Shown: in pieces, positions 34,758 to 41,793 of the stretch
Layout: every line of letters starts with the position of its first letter
Position numbering within the stretch: position 1 is the stretch's first letter
Source: an uncultured Candidatus Poseidoniales archaeon
Lineage (GTDB): Archaea > Thermoplasmatota > Poseidoniia > Poseidoniales > Poseidoniaceae
Assembly: GCA_902605365.1 (NCBI GenBank)
Contig: CACLCM010000015.1
Coordinates: 1 to 41,793, forward strand
Length of the DNA: 41,793 bases
Reading direction: 5' to 3'
Translations under genes and position numbers: made by a program
Notes under the pieces: model-generated
What the model saw: the letters and a program-made list of their open reading frames with translations, nothing else
What the model was told of the DNA's origin: nothing
Database searches by the model: none

Positions 34758-35984
34758 CTATTCTTCTTCGTTTGAATTAGTCGCATTTTCGTGATTATAA
34801 ATTGCCTCTTCGAGAAGGTTTTTCTCGATTTCCTTGGTTACCTTCGCACCCAATTTTTTCAAATCTTCAGTTTTCTTAATCACATTTCCTCGGCCTGTGC
34901 TTAATCTTCCTGCAGCTTTAGAATACGAATCAGCCGCTTGATTCAATCTGAAACCGACATCGTTGAATGACTCAATAAACAATAGAATTTGGTCATGCAA
35001 TTTTCCAGCTTCAGTAACCAACTTTGCTTGGTTTCGAGATTGCGAATCTCTCTTCCAAATATCCTTGATTAACATTAATGTTGTAACAATTGTTGAACCA
35101 GTTACCACTCTAACTAGGTTATCCTTTGCAAACTCCATGTAAAGGTCAGGATTCATTTGCATTGCAGCACTAAATGCACTTTCAAGAGGCACATACATCA
35201 AAACAAAGTCAACAGTGTTTATTCCCTCTATGGCCTGATAGTTTTTGGATGCTAATCCTTTAGCATGGCTCATAATTGATGAGCAATGTTCCTTCATTGC
35301 ACCTTCCATGTCTTTGTCATTTTCAGCATTAACATATCTTTCCCAAGCGGTTAAACTGACCTTTGAGTCAATTACGATTTGCCTATTCTCTGGTAACTGT
35401 ACGATAAAATCGGTTCTCGGTCTAGTACCATCAGATTGCTGGAACGTAGATTGGGTGAAGTAATCCTTGTCCTTCTCAAACCCTAATGATTGCAACAGAT
35501 TCTCAAGTACTAATTCCCCCCATGCTCCTTGAGCTTGTGAGTCAGCTTTGAGTGCACGAGTGAGGTTACTAGTCTGGTCTGAAAGTTCAATTCCTAATTG
35601 TGAGACCTGGTTTATTCTCTCTTCTAAGCGAGTTCCTCTCTCCAATGATTTTGCTTCGATTTGGTTTATGTTTTCTGAATATTCTTTCAAAGCCTTTGAC
35701 AAGGTGTCAGTTGCATCATTGAAAGATGAAGTCTTTTCACTGTCGGCTTTAGCAACCGCTTCGTCAAAAGCAGATTTAGCCAGTAGGCTAAACGTGTCCT
35801 TCATTGTATCCTCATAACCCTTTAGAGAGTCGTTAAACGAATTTTCTTTTGCTTCTAATCCTGCCAGAATCATGTTAGATTCCATTCTTGCTTCTAGCAA
35901 TAATTTGTTACTGCGCAAATTCATAATGTACCACACTGCTAGTGCAATGATTATCGTGATGATTCCAAAGTATACGATTTCCAT
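34758..35984 (-). CDS. rmuC: RmuC-family DNA recombination protein
   Basis: RmuC proteins are restriction-endonuclease-fold nucleases first tied to limiting inversion between short repeats in bacteria. Starting at the ATG at 35984, the protein has 408 residues: one N-terminal membrane helix (VYFGIITIIIALAVWYIM), a long coiled coil to about residue 140 (TDTLSKALKEYSENINQIEAK), and the RmuC domain with QGAWGELVLENLLQSLGF, RTDFIVQLPENRQIVIDSKVSL (the D-x(n)-DSK nuclease core) and VDFVLMYVPLESAF. The frame continues to 36029, but those residues look untranslated. The family is mainly bacterial, so transfer into this lineage is plausible. Confidence 0.9.
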   Translation of the reverse strand: MEIVYFGIITIIIALAVWYIMNLRSNKLLLEARMESNMILAGLEAKENSFNDSLKGYEDTMKDTFSLLAKSAFDEAVAKADSEKTSSFNDATDTLSKALKEYSENINQIEAKSLERGTRLEERINQVSQLGIELSDQTSNLTRALKADSQAQGAWGELVLENLLQSLGFEKDKDYFTQSTFQQSDGTRPRTDFIVQLPENRQIVIDSKVSLTAWERYVNAENDKDMEGAMKEHCSSIMSHAKGLASKNYQAIEGINTVDFVLMYVPLESAFSAAMQMNPDLYMEFAKDNLVRVVTGSTIVTTLMLIKDIWKRDSQSRNQAKLVTEAGKLHDQILLFIESFNDVGFRLNQAADSYSKAAGRLSTGRGNVIKKTEDLKKLGAKVTKEIEKNLLEEAIYNHENATNSNEEE

Positions 35985-36013
35985 ACGATTCCCTACAATG
36001 TGGTTTGTGTCAG

Positions 36014-36027
36014 GGGTTCTTGAACCC
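36014..36027 (+). promoter_or_regulatory. Inverted repeat between rmuC and the persulfide-dioxygenase-like gene
   Basis: GGGTTC TT GAACCC is a perfect 14-base palindrome in the divergent gap, 30 bases before the rmuC start and 18 before the downstream ATG at 36046. As DNA it could be an operator. As RNA it would fold as a 5-bp stem with a CTTG loop. It is a near relative, not a member, of the 7-3-7 family. Confidence 0.4.
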
Positions 36028-36045
36028 ACCTATCCATTCTTGTGA

Positions 36046-36789
36046 ATGTTTGAAGTAATGGCGCCATCACCCAGCACCATGCGAGTCGAGCAACTGAACG
36101 AGGGAATGTGGGCAATGACCTATCTCGTTGTTTGTGAAGATACCAAGAAAGCGACTCTCATCGATCCTGTTTGGGATAACTTAGGCGACTACCTTTCGCT
36201 GTTAGAAGAACAGGGCCTTGAACTCGAGTATGCAATGGCCACTCACACTCATGCCGACCACATTACTGGCTGTTTCAAATTGGTTGAAATGACTGGCTGC
36301 GAGTATGTAATGTGGAATGATACACCTTCATTGGGTGTGACGATTTATGTTGATGAAGACTCTTCAATTTCAATGAGTGACATAGATTTCCACTTCCATT
36401 ATTCTCCTGGTCACACAGGTGATTCGATGATTATCGAATGTGGTGGCTACATTTTCACCGGGGATTTTCTTTTCACTGGTGATGGCGGTGTTGGCCGTGA
36501 TGATTTACCTAGCGGGCGCACACACATCCATTGGCAAGCCCTAGATGTTCTAGAACGCTTTAGTGGCGAAGTATTGGTTTGCACAGGTCATGACCCTCCT
36601 GAAACTGAAATGCAGACTTTGGAATGGAATCGTGCGAATAATCACGTTCTCAAAATGGAGACATATGAGGAATATGCAACTTGGCAAGAAGAAACTTCCA
36701 ATCATCTTGGATATGTTTCGAAAATCAAGACTGCTCTGCCTGCAAATATTTTCGCAGAAATACCAGAAGATATTCCGTGGATAAACTGA
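36046..36789 (+). CDS. Metallo-beta-lactamase-fold protein, persulfide dioxygenase (ETHE1)-like
   Basis: ETHE1-type enzymes oxidise glutathione or other persulfides to sulfite using one iron atom. The 247-residue protein has the fold's metal motif THTHADHITG (His67, His69, Asp71, His72), then His123 in SPGHTGDS and Asp140 in FTGDFLF, and a final TGHDP histidine. The segment GDFLFTGDGGVGRDD parallels the TGDxLFIxGxGRTDF signature that separates ETHE1 from glyoxalase II. No rhodanese domain is fused. Possible starts are ATG at 36046, 36058 or 36079. It gives a plausible functional link with the cysteine desulfurase and TauE/SafE operon. Its stop abuts that of the next gene (TGATTA). Confidence 0.82.
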   Translation: MFEVMAPSPSTMRVEQLNEGMWAMTYLVVCEDTKKATLIDPVWDNLGDYLSLLEEQGLELEYAMATHTHADHITGCFKLVEMTGCEYVMWNDTPSLGVTIYVDEDSSISMSDIDFHFHYSPGHTGDSMIIECGGYIFTGDFLFTGDGGVGRDDLPSGRTHIHWQALDVLERFSGEVLVCTGHDPPETEMQTLEWNRANNHVLKMETYEEYATWQEETSNHLGYVSKIKTALPANIFAEIPEDIPWIN

Positions 36790-37947
36790 TTATTCGAGAG
36801 GGTTTTCTGGACTCTTAAGCACACTTGCATGTGCGGTTGGTAGATTATCTAAATCCGTAAAGGTAAGATTTGTACCTGGTGCAACTTGATTTTCAATACG
36901 TTCTGCCATCGAACAGCGAACATTGAGTTGAATACGCCCACGGTTCCTTGTCAAGTCATACGATTGAGGATTCATCTTATCGATGGCTTGAACCTCAAAT
37001 CTCTTTCTAACACTCTTTCCTCGCCACCAAGAATATCCCCATTGGAAAGTAACTCCAACCGCAGTTGCACAATACAGAACCATCAATACAGTTGCAGAGA
37101 AAAGAACGGTGTTTCCGCCATCTCTAGCTTCTGACATCAAATCTCTCCCCAGCAAGAAAAACAATCCAACCCCTACAATCGGTGTTAGCATTGAATCGAG
37201 CCAATCGGCAATTGGAATGATTCGTCCTCTTGCAGGGTCGACTAGAACTAGATTTGATTCCAATGCTGTTGCAACAATTCCGACTACACCTAGCAAAAGA
37301 ATGTAAAATAATCCTGATAGAACGAATTCGATTATTACTGAATCCAATCTTAATGTCCAGTGTATTATCAACCATGAAAATAATCCTAGGAAAACTACTC
37401 GTGGCACTTTGTGGAAATGAACTGCGATGTTTGAGGCATCCAAAACTTTGGCATCATTACTCCAATGATCATTTCCAGCATCCGGGATGTGGATAATTTG
37501 TTTTCCAAACCAAGTCTCTAGCATCTTGATGATATTGATTAAGAGACGTCGTCGAATTAGAATAACTTCTAATGCATACAAAACAGGTATTCCTAGAATA
37601 ATAATTGGCAATGAAATAACCGCTACAATAGGTAAAATGAAAATCATCGGTGTTAGTATGAAATGAGTTAGAGTAAGTGGGTATAACAGGTCAGTTTCGT
37701 TTAACTTAGCTCTACTTGGTTTAATCCCAAGTCTTCTCGACTCGTCATCCAATACTTCTCTAAACTGTTCTACTTGCATTCCTGCATCGAGAATTTTTTG
37801 AACTGTACTGCGATAACTTCTCTCTGCTGGACCAATACCTAAAATCACGGTTTGGTAGAGTAGTTTTGCTGGCAATGCTAGCAGTAGTGGTATGCATAAA
37901 ATCGCTATGGCCCATAGCAAATTCTCAACATCGATTGCCGAGGCCAT
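36790..37947 (-). CDS. Polytopic membrane protein of unknown function
   Basis: This 385-residue protein starts at the ATG at 37947 (MASAIDVENLLWAI); the open frame extends to a TTG at 37974. Hydrophobic segments are LWAIAILCIPLLLALPA, a pair at FILTPMIFILPIVAVISLPIIILGIPVLYALEV, then VVFLGLFSWLIIHWTL, VLSGLFYILLLGVVGIVATAL, TPIVGVGLFFLLG and TVLFSATVLMVLYCATAVG. A soluble segment of about 70 residues lies between the first two (SYRSTVQKILDAGMQ and on) and a 75-residue C-terminal soluble tail follows. No transporter signature was recognised. It is divergent from serA by 64 bases. Confidence 0.75.
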   Translation of the reverse strand: MASAIDVENLLWAIAILCIPLLLALPAKLLYQTVILGIGPAERSYRSTVQKILDAGMQVEQFREVLDDESRRLGIKPSRAKLNETDLLYPLTLTHFILTPMIFILPIVAVISLPIIILGIPVLYALEVILIRRRLLINIIKMLETWFGKQIIHIPDAGNDHWSNDAKVLDASNIAVHFHKVPRVVFLGLFSWLIIHWTLRLDSVIIEFVLSGLFYILLLGVVGIVATALESNLVLVDPARGRIIPIADWLDSMLTPIVGVGLFFLLGRDLMSEARDGGNTVLFSATVLMVLYCATAVGVTFQWGYSWWRGKSVRKRFEVQAIDKMNPQSYDLTRNRGRIQLNVRCSMAERIENQVAPGTNLTFTDLDNLPTAHASVLKSPENPLE

Positions 37948-38011
37948 GATGTGATGAGCGGGCCTACCCCTCAAGAATGTTCATGGAGGGTCTAAGGCTG
38001 AAGTATCGATA

Positions 38012-38989
38012 ATGGCCCGAATCGCTGTAACCGATGGCATGGCTCCTGAAGCAGTTGCTGTACTAGAAAAGGCAGGTCATGAAGTGGTTCTTGGTTTCAT
38101 CCAAAGTGAAGATTTATTGGCGGGGGCGCTGAAAGATTTCGATGCAATTATTGTTCGCAGCGCTACTAAATTAACCTCTGAGGTAATCGAAGTAAGCGCA
38201 GGTATTTCTATCATTGGAAGAGCAGGGGTTGGTGTTGATAATATTGACTTGGAAGCAGCAGGTAAGGCCGGAATTATGGTTGTAAATGCCCCCAATTCTT
38301 CAACGCAATCAGTAGTGGAACTAACGATTGGACATCTTATCTCATCTCTTCGCCATGTTGCTCGTGCAGACCGTGGGCTTCGTAACAATCTGTGGGAGAA
38401 AAAACAACTGAAGGGTACGGAATTATCTGGCAAATGCTTGGGCCTCATCGGGTTTGGAAGAATTGCTCAAGGTGTTGCGTCTGTAGCCAAGACAATGGGT
38501 ATGGAGATTCACACCTACGATCCTTATCTTCCACCAAAGGTAGCCAAAGCTCAAGGCGCATACCTTCACAAGAAAGTTGATTCTTTATTCAAAACCTGCA
38601 CTCATATCTCCATCCATTGCAATCTTAGTGATGAGACACATCATTTGGTCAATTCAGATAGAATGAAAATGATGCCTGGCAAAAAAGGTGGAATCGTTTG
38701 TGGTAACCACATCGTGAATTGTGCCCGTGGTGGAATCGTTGATGAGGATGCACTACTGACAGCCTTGGAAGATGGAACAATCAGTAGTGCAGCTTTGGAT
38801 GTGTTCGAGGTTGAACCTCTTCCTGAGAACTATCCATTATTGCAGCATGAAAATTTCCATGGAACACCGCATATTGGTGCTGCGACTATGGAGGCTCAAC
38901 AAAGAGTAGGAATCGAAATCGCAAATGCGATTATTACTGGCCTTACAGGTGAACAGCCAAGCACTATTGTGAACCGACAATATTTGTGA
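38012..38989 (+). CDS. serA: D-3-phosphoglycerate dehydrogenase, short form
   Basis: This is the first enzyme of serine synthesis (3-phosphoglycerate to phosphohydroxypyruvate, NAD+). The 325-residue protein is a D-2-hydroxyacid dehydrogenase with GRAGVGVDNID (70-79), the NAD loop LIGFGRIAQGVA (145-156), catalytic Arg239 in NCARGGIVDE, Glu268 in VFEVEP and His287 in GTPHIGA. The C-terminal regulatory ACT and intervening domains of long SerA proteins are absent, so serine feedback through ACT is not expected. A different 2-hydroxyacid substrate cannot be excluded. Its stop abuts that of the next gene (TGATTA). Confidence 0.86.
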   Translation: MARIAVTDGMAPEAVAVLEKAGHEVVLGFIQSEDLLAGALKDFDAIIVRSATKLTSEVIEVSAGISIIGRAGVGVDNIDLEAAGKAGIMVVNAPNSSTQSVVELTIGHLISSLRHVARADRGLRNNLWEKKQLKGTELSGKCLGLIGFGRIAQGVASVAKTMGMEIHTYDPYLPPKVAKAQGAYLHKKVDSLFKTCTHISIHCNLSDETHHLVNSDRMKMMPGKKGGIVCGNHIVNCARGGIVDEDALLTALEDGTISSAALDVFEVEPLPENYPLLQHENFHGTPHIGAATMEAQQRVGIEIANAIITGLTGEQPSTIVNRQYL

Positions 38990-39580
38990 TTACTTTCTTT
39001 CTAGTAGTACAAAATACGTAAGCACCATTTCAATCATGAACAAGATGAGTATTGTGCCCCATCCTCCTGAAGCATCATATTCCACGGTGGCTGTAAAACT
39101 GTCAATAAATGTTTGAGATTCGCTTGTATCATCAAATGGCCAAGGGTTTCCATCGTCATCATCATCATCTTCTTCGGCTTCTTCCATCGAACCAATCATT
39201 ATGTGGAACTCATCACCATCAGGTGTCCAAGAAAAACTAGAATCTTCTCCGGATTTAGGCCCACCCGCTACGAAACTGACCTTTGCATCACATGAAACCA
39301 ATTCCCCATCATCATTTCCGCCTAACTTCTCTAGTGAATCATATGTATCAGTATCGATAATTCCAATCCATACAGTATCATCATTCCATGATACATCAAC
39401 CTCAATATCCCAAATTGCACCATCTCCTGGTACATCGGAATAGGAATCTTTTGTGACACCACAAAGGCCAGCATCTGGTTTCGGCACATCGTCAATTATA
39501 TTTTCACCAGAATATCCAATCAAGGATGCTAAAATCAACAATCCAATAATGGCGGTAAGTATTGGCTTGGTTCCAGCCAT
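38990..39580 (-). CDS. Small membrane-anchored extracellular protein, acidic
   Basis: I do not recognise this 196-residue protein. An N-terminal hydrophobic stretch (LTAIIGLLILASLIGYSG) is a signal peptide or anchor. A beta-rich domain follows with two cysteines about 55 residues apart (LCGVTK and VSCDAKV), probably disulfide-bonded. Next come a very acidic run (EEAEEDDDDDDGN) and a C-terminal membrane helix (WGTILILFMIEMVLTYFVLL) ending in ERK. Both ends appear to be in the membrane with the domain outside. It is divergent from dinB, 78 bases apart. Confidence 0.75.
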   Translation of the reverse strand: MAGTKPILTAIIGLLILASLIGYSGENIIDDVPKPDAGLCGVTKDSYSDVPGDGAIWDIEVDVSWNDDTVWIGIIDTDTYDSLEKLGGNDDGELVSCDAKVSFVAGGPKSGEDSSFSWTPDGDEFHIMIGSMEEAEEDDDDDDGNPWPFDDTSESQTFIDSFTATVEYDASGGWGTILILFMIEMVLTYFVLLERK

Positions 39581-39658
39581 GGTATCACTAGGTTAACACT
39601 TCTTCATCAAAGCATGGGTTTCGCGTTCTTCAAAAACCCCCGACTCTGAAGTGAATAC

Positions 39659-40759
39659 ATGGCGTCGAGGATTCTAATCCACTGTGATCTCGACGCATTT
39701 TACGCTGCTGTGGAAACTCTTCATCATAATTTAGATCCAACAGTACCTCTAATTCTCGGTTCAGACCCCAAAGGCGGCAAAGGTCGAGGAATTGTTTCGA
39801 CGTGCAATTATGCTGCTAGGAAATATGGTATTCGTTCAGCTATGCCAATAGGAGAGGCTTGGCGCCGCTGTCCTGGACCCCCTCATGGAATCGGCAATTA
39901 CCTGAGTTCTACAAGAGGGCTATACTCTCGAGCGAGCCGTAAAGTAATGGCTATTCTAGGTGAACATGCCGATAAATTTGAACAAGCAAGTATTGATGAG
40001 GCATACCTCGATGTTACGGAATACTGCCAAGGTGATTGGGATAAGGCGTTAGCATTTACAAGAGAATTGCAATCTAAGATAATGTATGAGTTGAAACTGT
40101 CAACATCATTTGGAATAGGTCCGACCCGAATCTTGGCCAAAATGGGAAGTGAAGAGAATAAGCCAGCAGGTATTCATCGTACTCTTCCAGATGAAATAAC
40201 ATCATTCTTCAATCGAAGATCAGTAAGAGAAGTCCCGGGTATTGGTCCAAAAACTGCTACTAAACTTGCTGAATGGGGCATTTCAACAATGTCTGAAGCG
40301 ACTGAACATGGTGAAATTGCATTAGCTAGGTTCACCTCTGAACGCTTTGCATCTTGGATAATTCGCGTAGTAGAAGGTGATACCAGTGATGATGTTAGTC
40401 CACTGCGTAGTAGGAAATCTGTTGGAAAAGAACATACTTTCGAATTCGACCAACTCGATAGCCAAGTAGTGCTTGCTCAATTATCGTTAATTGTTACTAA
40501 AGTGATTAAAAGAGCAAAAGAGATGGGTGTTGCTGGAAGACTAGGCGAGGTAAAAATACGCTATCAGGGGTTTGAAACACACACTCATGGTCGCTCTATT
40601 CCAGTAGCAATGGATGATGAATCTGTATTCATGCGCTTAGCTTATGGATTATTTGCAGAAAATGTCGATTTGGATAGACCAATTCGACTTGTAGGTTTTC
40701 GATTGGGCAATCTTGAAATGCCCTTGTCAAGGCAATCAACATTAGACTTTGAAGAGTGA
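39659..40759 (+). CDS. dinB: DNA polymerase IV (Y-family, DinB/Dpo4)
   Basis: This is a translesion DNA polymerase that copies past damaged bases. The 366-residue protein has the palm metal ligands Asp10 (HCDLDAFYAAVE) and Asp113-Glu114 (ASIDEAYLDV). It also has the YAARKYGIRSAMP finger motif, a thumb with helix-hairpin-helix VPGIGPKTATKLAEWGI, and a little-finger domain (KSVGKEHTFEFD). The last residues, Gln359-Ser-Thr-Leu362-Asp-Phe364, form a PCNA-interacting (PIP-box-like) motif. The start codon ATG at 39659 begins MASRILIHCD, exactly as expected. The stop abuts that of valS (TGATTA). Confidence 0.96.
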   Translation: MASRILIHCDLDAFYAAVETLHHNLDPTVPLILGSDPKGGKGRGIVSTCNYAARKYGIRSAMPIGEAWRRCPGPPHGIGNYLSSTRGLYSRASRKVMAILGEHADKFEQASIDEAYLDVTEYCQGDWDKALAFTRELQSKIMYELKLSTSFGIGPTRILAKMGSEENKPAGIHRTLPDEITSFFNRRSVREVPGIGPKTATKLAEWGISTMSEATEHGEIALARFTSERFASWIIRVVEGDTSDDVSPLRSRKSVGKEHTFEFDQLDSQVVLAQLSLIVTKVIKRAKEMGVAGRLGEVKIRYQGFETHTHGRSIPVAMDDESVFMRLAYGLFAENVDLDRPIRLVGFRLGNLEMPLSRQSTLDFEE

Positions 40760-41793
40760 TTACTCTAGTTTGTGCATTTGCGTAAGTATAGTCGTAAATT
40801 CACTCAACTCTTCCGGTATAACAATCCCTCCAATTGGTGCATTCAATGATAGTCCTGCTTCCTTTTTAGTCTTCCAAGTTGCACCATTGAAATCTTCGAT
40901 AGCATTCGTTAGTCCTCTCAAGGTCTCATCATCAGGTGTCCTGGTAGGGAATTCTCTGACATCAACAGCACTACTGTCGTACAGAGTACTGGATATGTGG
41001 TGTGTAAAGAATGGACATACAGGAGATAATGCGGACATCAGGTCACGAACAATTCGGTGAATTGTCCAAGCAGCATTCACATCTCCATCATACAATCTAG
41101 ACTTTGACATTTCTAACCAATGGCTCGGCAAGACTCCAGTTCCGAAAGTTTTGAGAGCTTGTGTTGCAGTATAAATGTCGAGATTTGACCATCCACTTTC
41201 TGCCCTTTCCATTGTACTGGAGAACTCCGCAAGAATCCACCTATCCTCAACAGACAGGTCAGATGGAGTAGTATCTAGGTCATCGGGAGTGTCGAACTGA
41301 CTAGCAAATCTTGCTACATTGAACAATTTGGTTAGAACACCGAAATACTTCGCTTCGATTTCCTCAGGATTGATTTGGAAATCATCCCCAACTTGCGCAT
41401 CGCAAGCCTTCCATAGTCTGAAACATTCTGAGCCGATTTTGTTCGCACGCAGTTGAACACTCTTGTCCGGTCCTTTGACTCTCCATGAACCAGTTCTTCC
41501 ACCTGCTCCACATTCGAGAACACTGTCTGCATCAATACCATTACCCAATGACTTTGACATCTTACGTCCCCATGGATCCATTCCCAATCCATCTATCCAT
41601 ACATGCTTGAATCCAGGTTTATCTAGTAGTAAAGCGCTCTTTAGAAGAGTATAGTAAAGCCATGTTCTGACAATTTCCTTTCCTTGTGGCCTTATTGCAG
41701 TCGGGAAAGACTTTTCGAAATTATCCTTATCGTTCAGATAACCAGATACGAATAGATTAGAATTGCTGGAATCCATCCAAGTGTCGAACACTT
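40760..41793 (-). CDS. valS: Valyl-tRNA synthetase, C-terminal part (5' end outside window)
   Basis: This class I synthetase charges tRNA-Val. Only the last 344 or so residues are present. They start in FDTWMDSSNSNLFV, the conserved DTWxDSS block of archaeal/eukaryotic ValRS, then PQGKEIVRTWLYYTLL and GLGMDPWGRKMSKSLGNGIDAD with the KMSKS loop at fragment residues 77-81. The anticodon-binding helical domain follows (SVEDRWILAEFSSTMERA, then SRLYDG and LSPVCPFFTHHIS). The fragment ends shortly after a LNAPIGG segment, so the C-terminal coiled-coil arm of bacterial ValRS is missing, as in other archaeal forms. The frame runs off the window edge without a start. Confidence 0.94.
   Translation of the reverse strand, partial: VFDTWMDSSNSNLFVSGYLNDKDNFEKSFPTAIRPQGKEIVRTWLYYTLLKSALLLDKPGFKHVWIDGLGMDPWGRKMSKSLGNGIDADSVLECGAGGRTGSWRVKGPDKSVQLRANKIGSECFRLWKACDAQVGDDFQINPEEIEAKYFGVLTKLFNVARFASQFDTPDDLDTTPSDLSVEDRWILAEFSSTMERAESGWSNLDIYTATQALKTFGTGVLPSHWLEMSKSRLYDGDVNAAWTIHRIVRDLMSALSPVCPFFTHHISSTLYDSSAVDVREFPTRTPDDETLRGLTNAIEDFNGATWKTKKEAGLSLNAPIGGIVIPEELSEFTTILTQMHKLE

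Noticed and set aside
35985-36029. N-terminal extension of RmuC (MGSRTPDTNHIVG)
   Set aside because: It precedes the membrane helix and contains no family residues; it would also place the start over the 14-base palindrome. The ATG at 35984 is the better start.
39616-39639. GGGTTT/AAACCC arms upstream of dinB, considered as an SOS-like box
   Set aside because: Arms of 6 with a 12-base loop are weak, no LexA-type consensus is present, and archaea lack LexA.

Overview
The window looks like a piece of a planktonic marine euryarchaeal chromosome, most likely Marine Group II (Poseidoniales/Thermoplasmatota). This is inferred from gene content: aIF6, Rpo7, Spt4, S24e, S27ae, archaeal D-aminoacyl-tRNA deacylase (DtdA), archaeal AlaRS and RtcB are archaeal. 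They sit among bacterial-style metabolic and repair genes (proline dehydrogenase, SerA, RmuC, SufS-type cysteine desulfurase) and very large secreted, membrane-anchored proteins with acidic tails. Many start regions show a TATA-like box about 26 nt before the start codon (leaderless style), while internal operon genes show GGAGG-type ribosome sites. I see no CRISPR array, transposase, integrase or attachment site. No gene-free stretch exceeds 300 bases; the longest is the roughly 280-base gap at 9559-9838.

Layout. 1-1700: 3' part of 23S rRNA, 5S rRNA and a terminator-like hairpin. 1733-3351: aIF6 and PurC. 3354-9558 (minus): a small unknown protein and a 1845-residue surface protein with a beta-propeller, CARDB and Ig-like modules. 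9839-11191: rpo7-spt4-rps24e-rps27ae information-processing operon. 11200-15609: a propeller-like protein, DtdA, proline dehydrogenase, an HVO_0476-type zinc protein and a methyltransferase-like protein. 15600-21142 (minus): a tightly packed five-gene operon, in transcription order a Tudor-like/EF-hand/chromo-barrel-like protein, a TauE/SafE exporter, a six-TM zinc-ribbon protein, a cysteine desulfurase and a membrane-anchored subtilase. 21249-22882: small membrane and DUF4177 proteins and two tRNAs (Ser-GGA, Thr-GGT). 22992-29402: a second giant surface protein of 2136 residues. 29507-41793: a small coiled-coil protein, RtcB, AlaRS, Nudix, RmuC, a persulfide-dioxygenase-like protein, a membrane protein, SerA, a small anchored protein, DinB and the C-terminal part of ValRS.

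Two patterns cut across the genes. First, five start regions (aIF6, both giant proteins, the small coiled-coil gene, AlaRS) carry a perfect inverted repeat of one geometry, arms of 7 or 8 bases around a 3-base spacer, near the predicted transcription start. The two giant genes share the core CCCGTAGGG. Second, five convergent gene pairs abut with zero spacing, stop codon against stop codon, and four of them form the same hexamer TGATTA. The five-gene operon and the distant persulfide dioxygenase together suggest handling of cysteine-derived sulfur, but this is inference.
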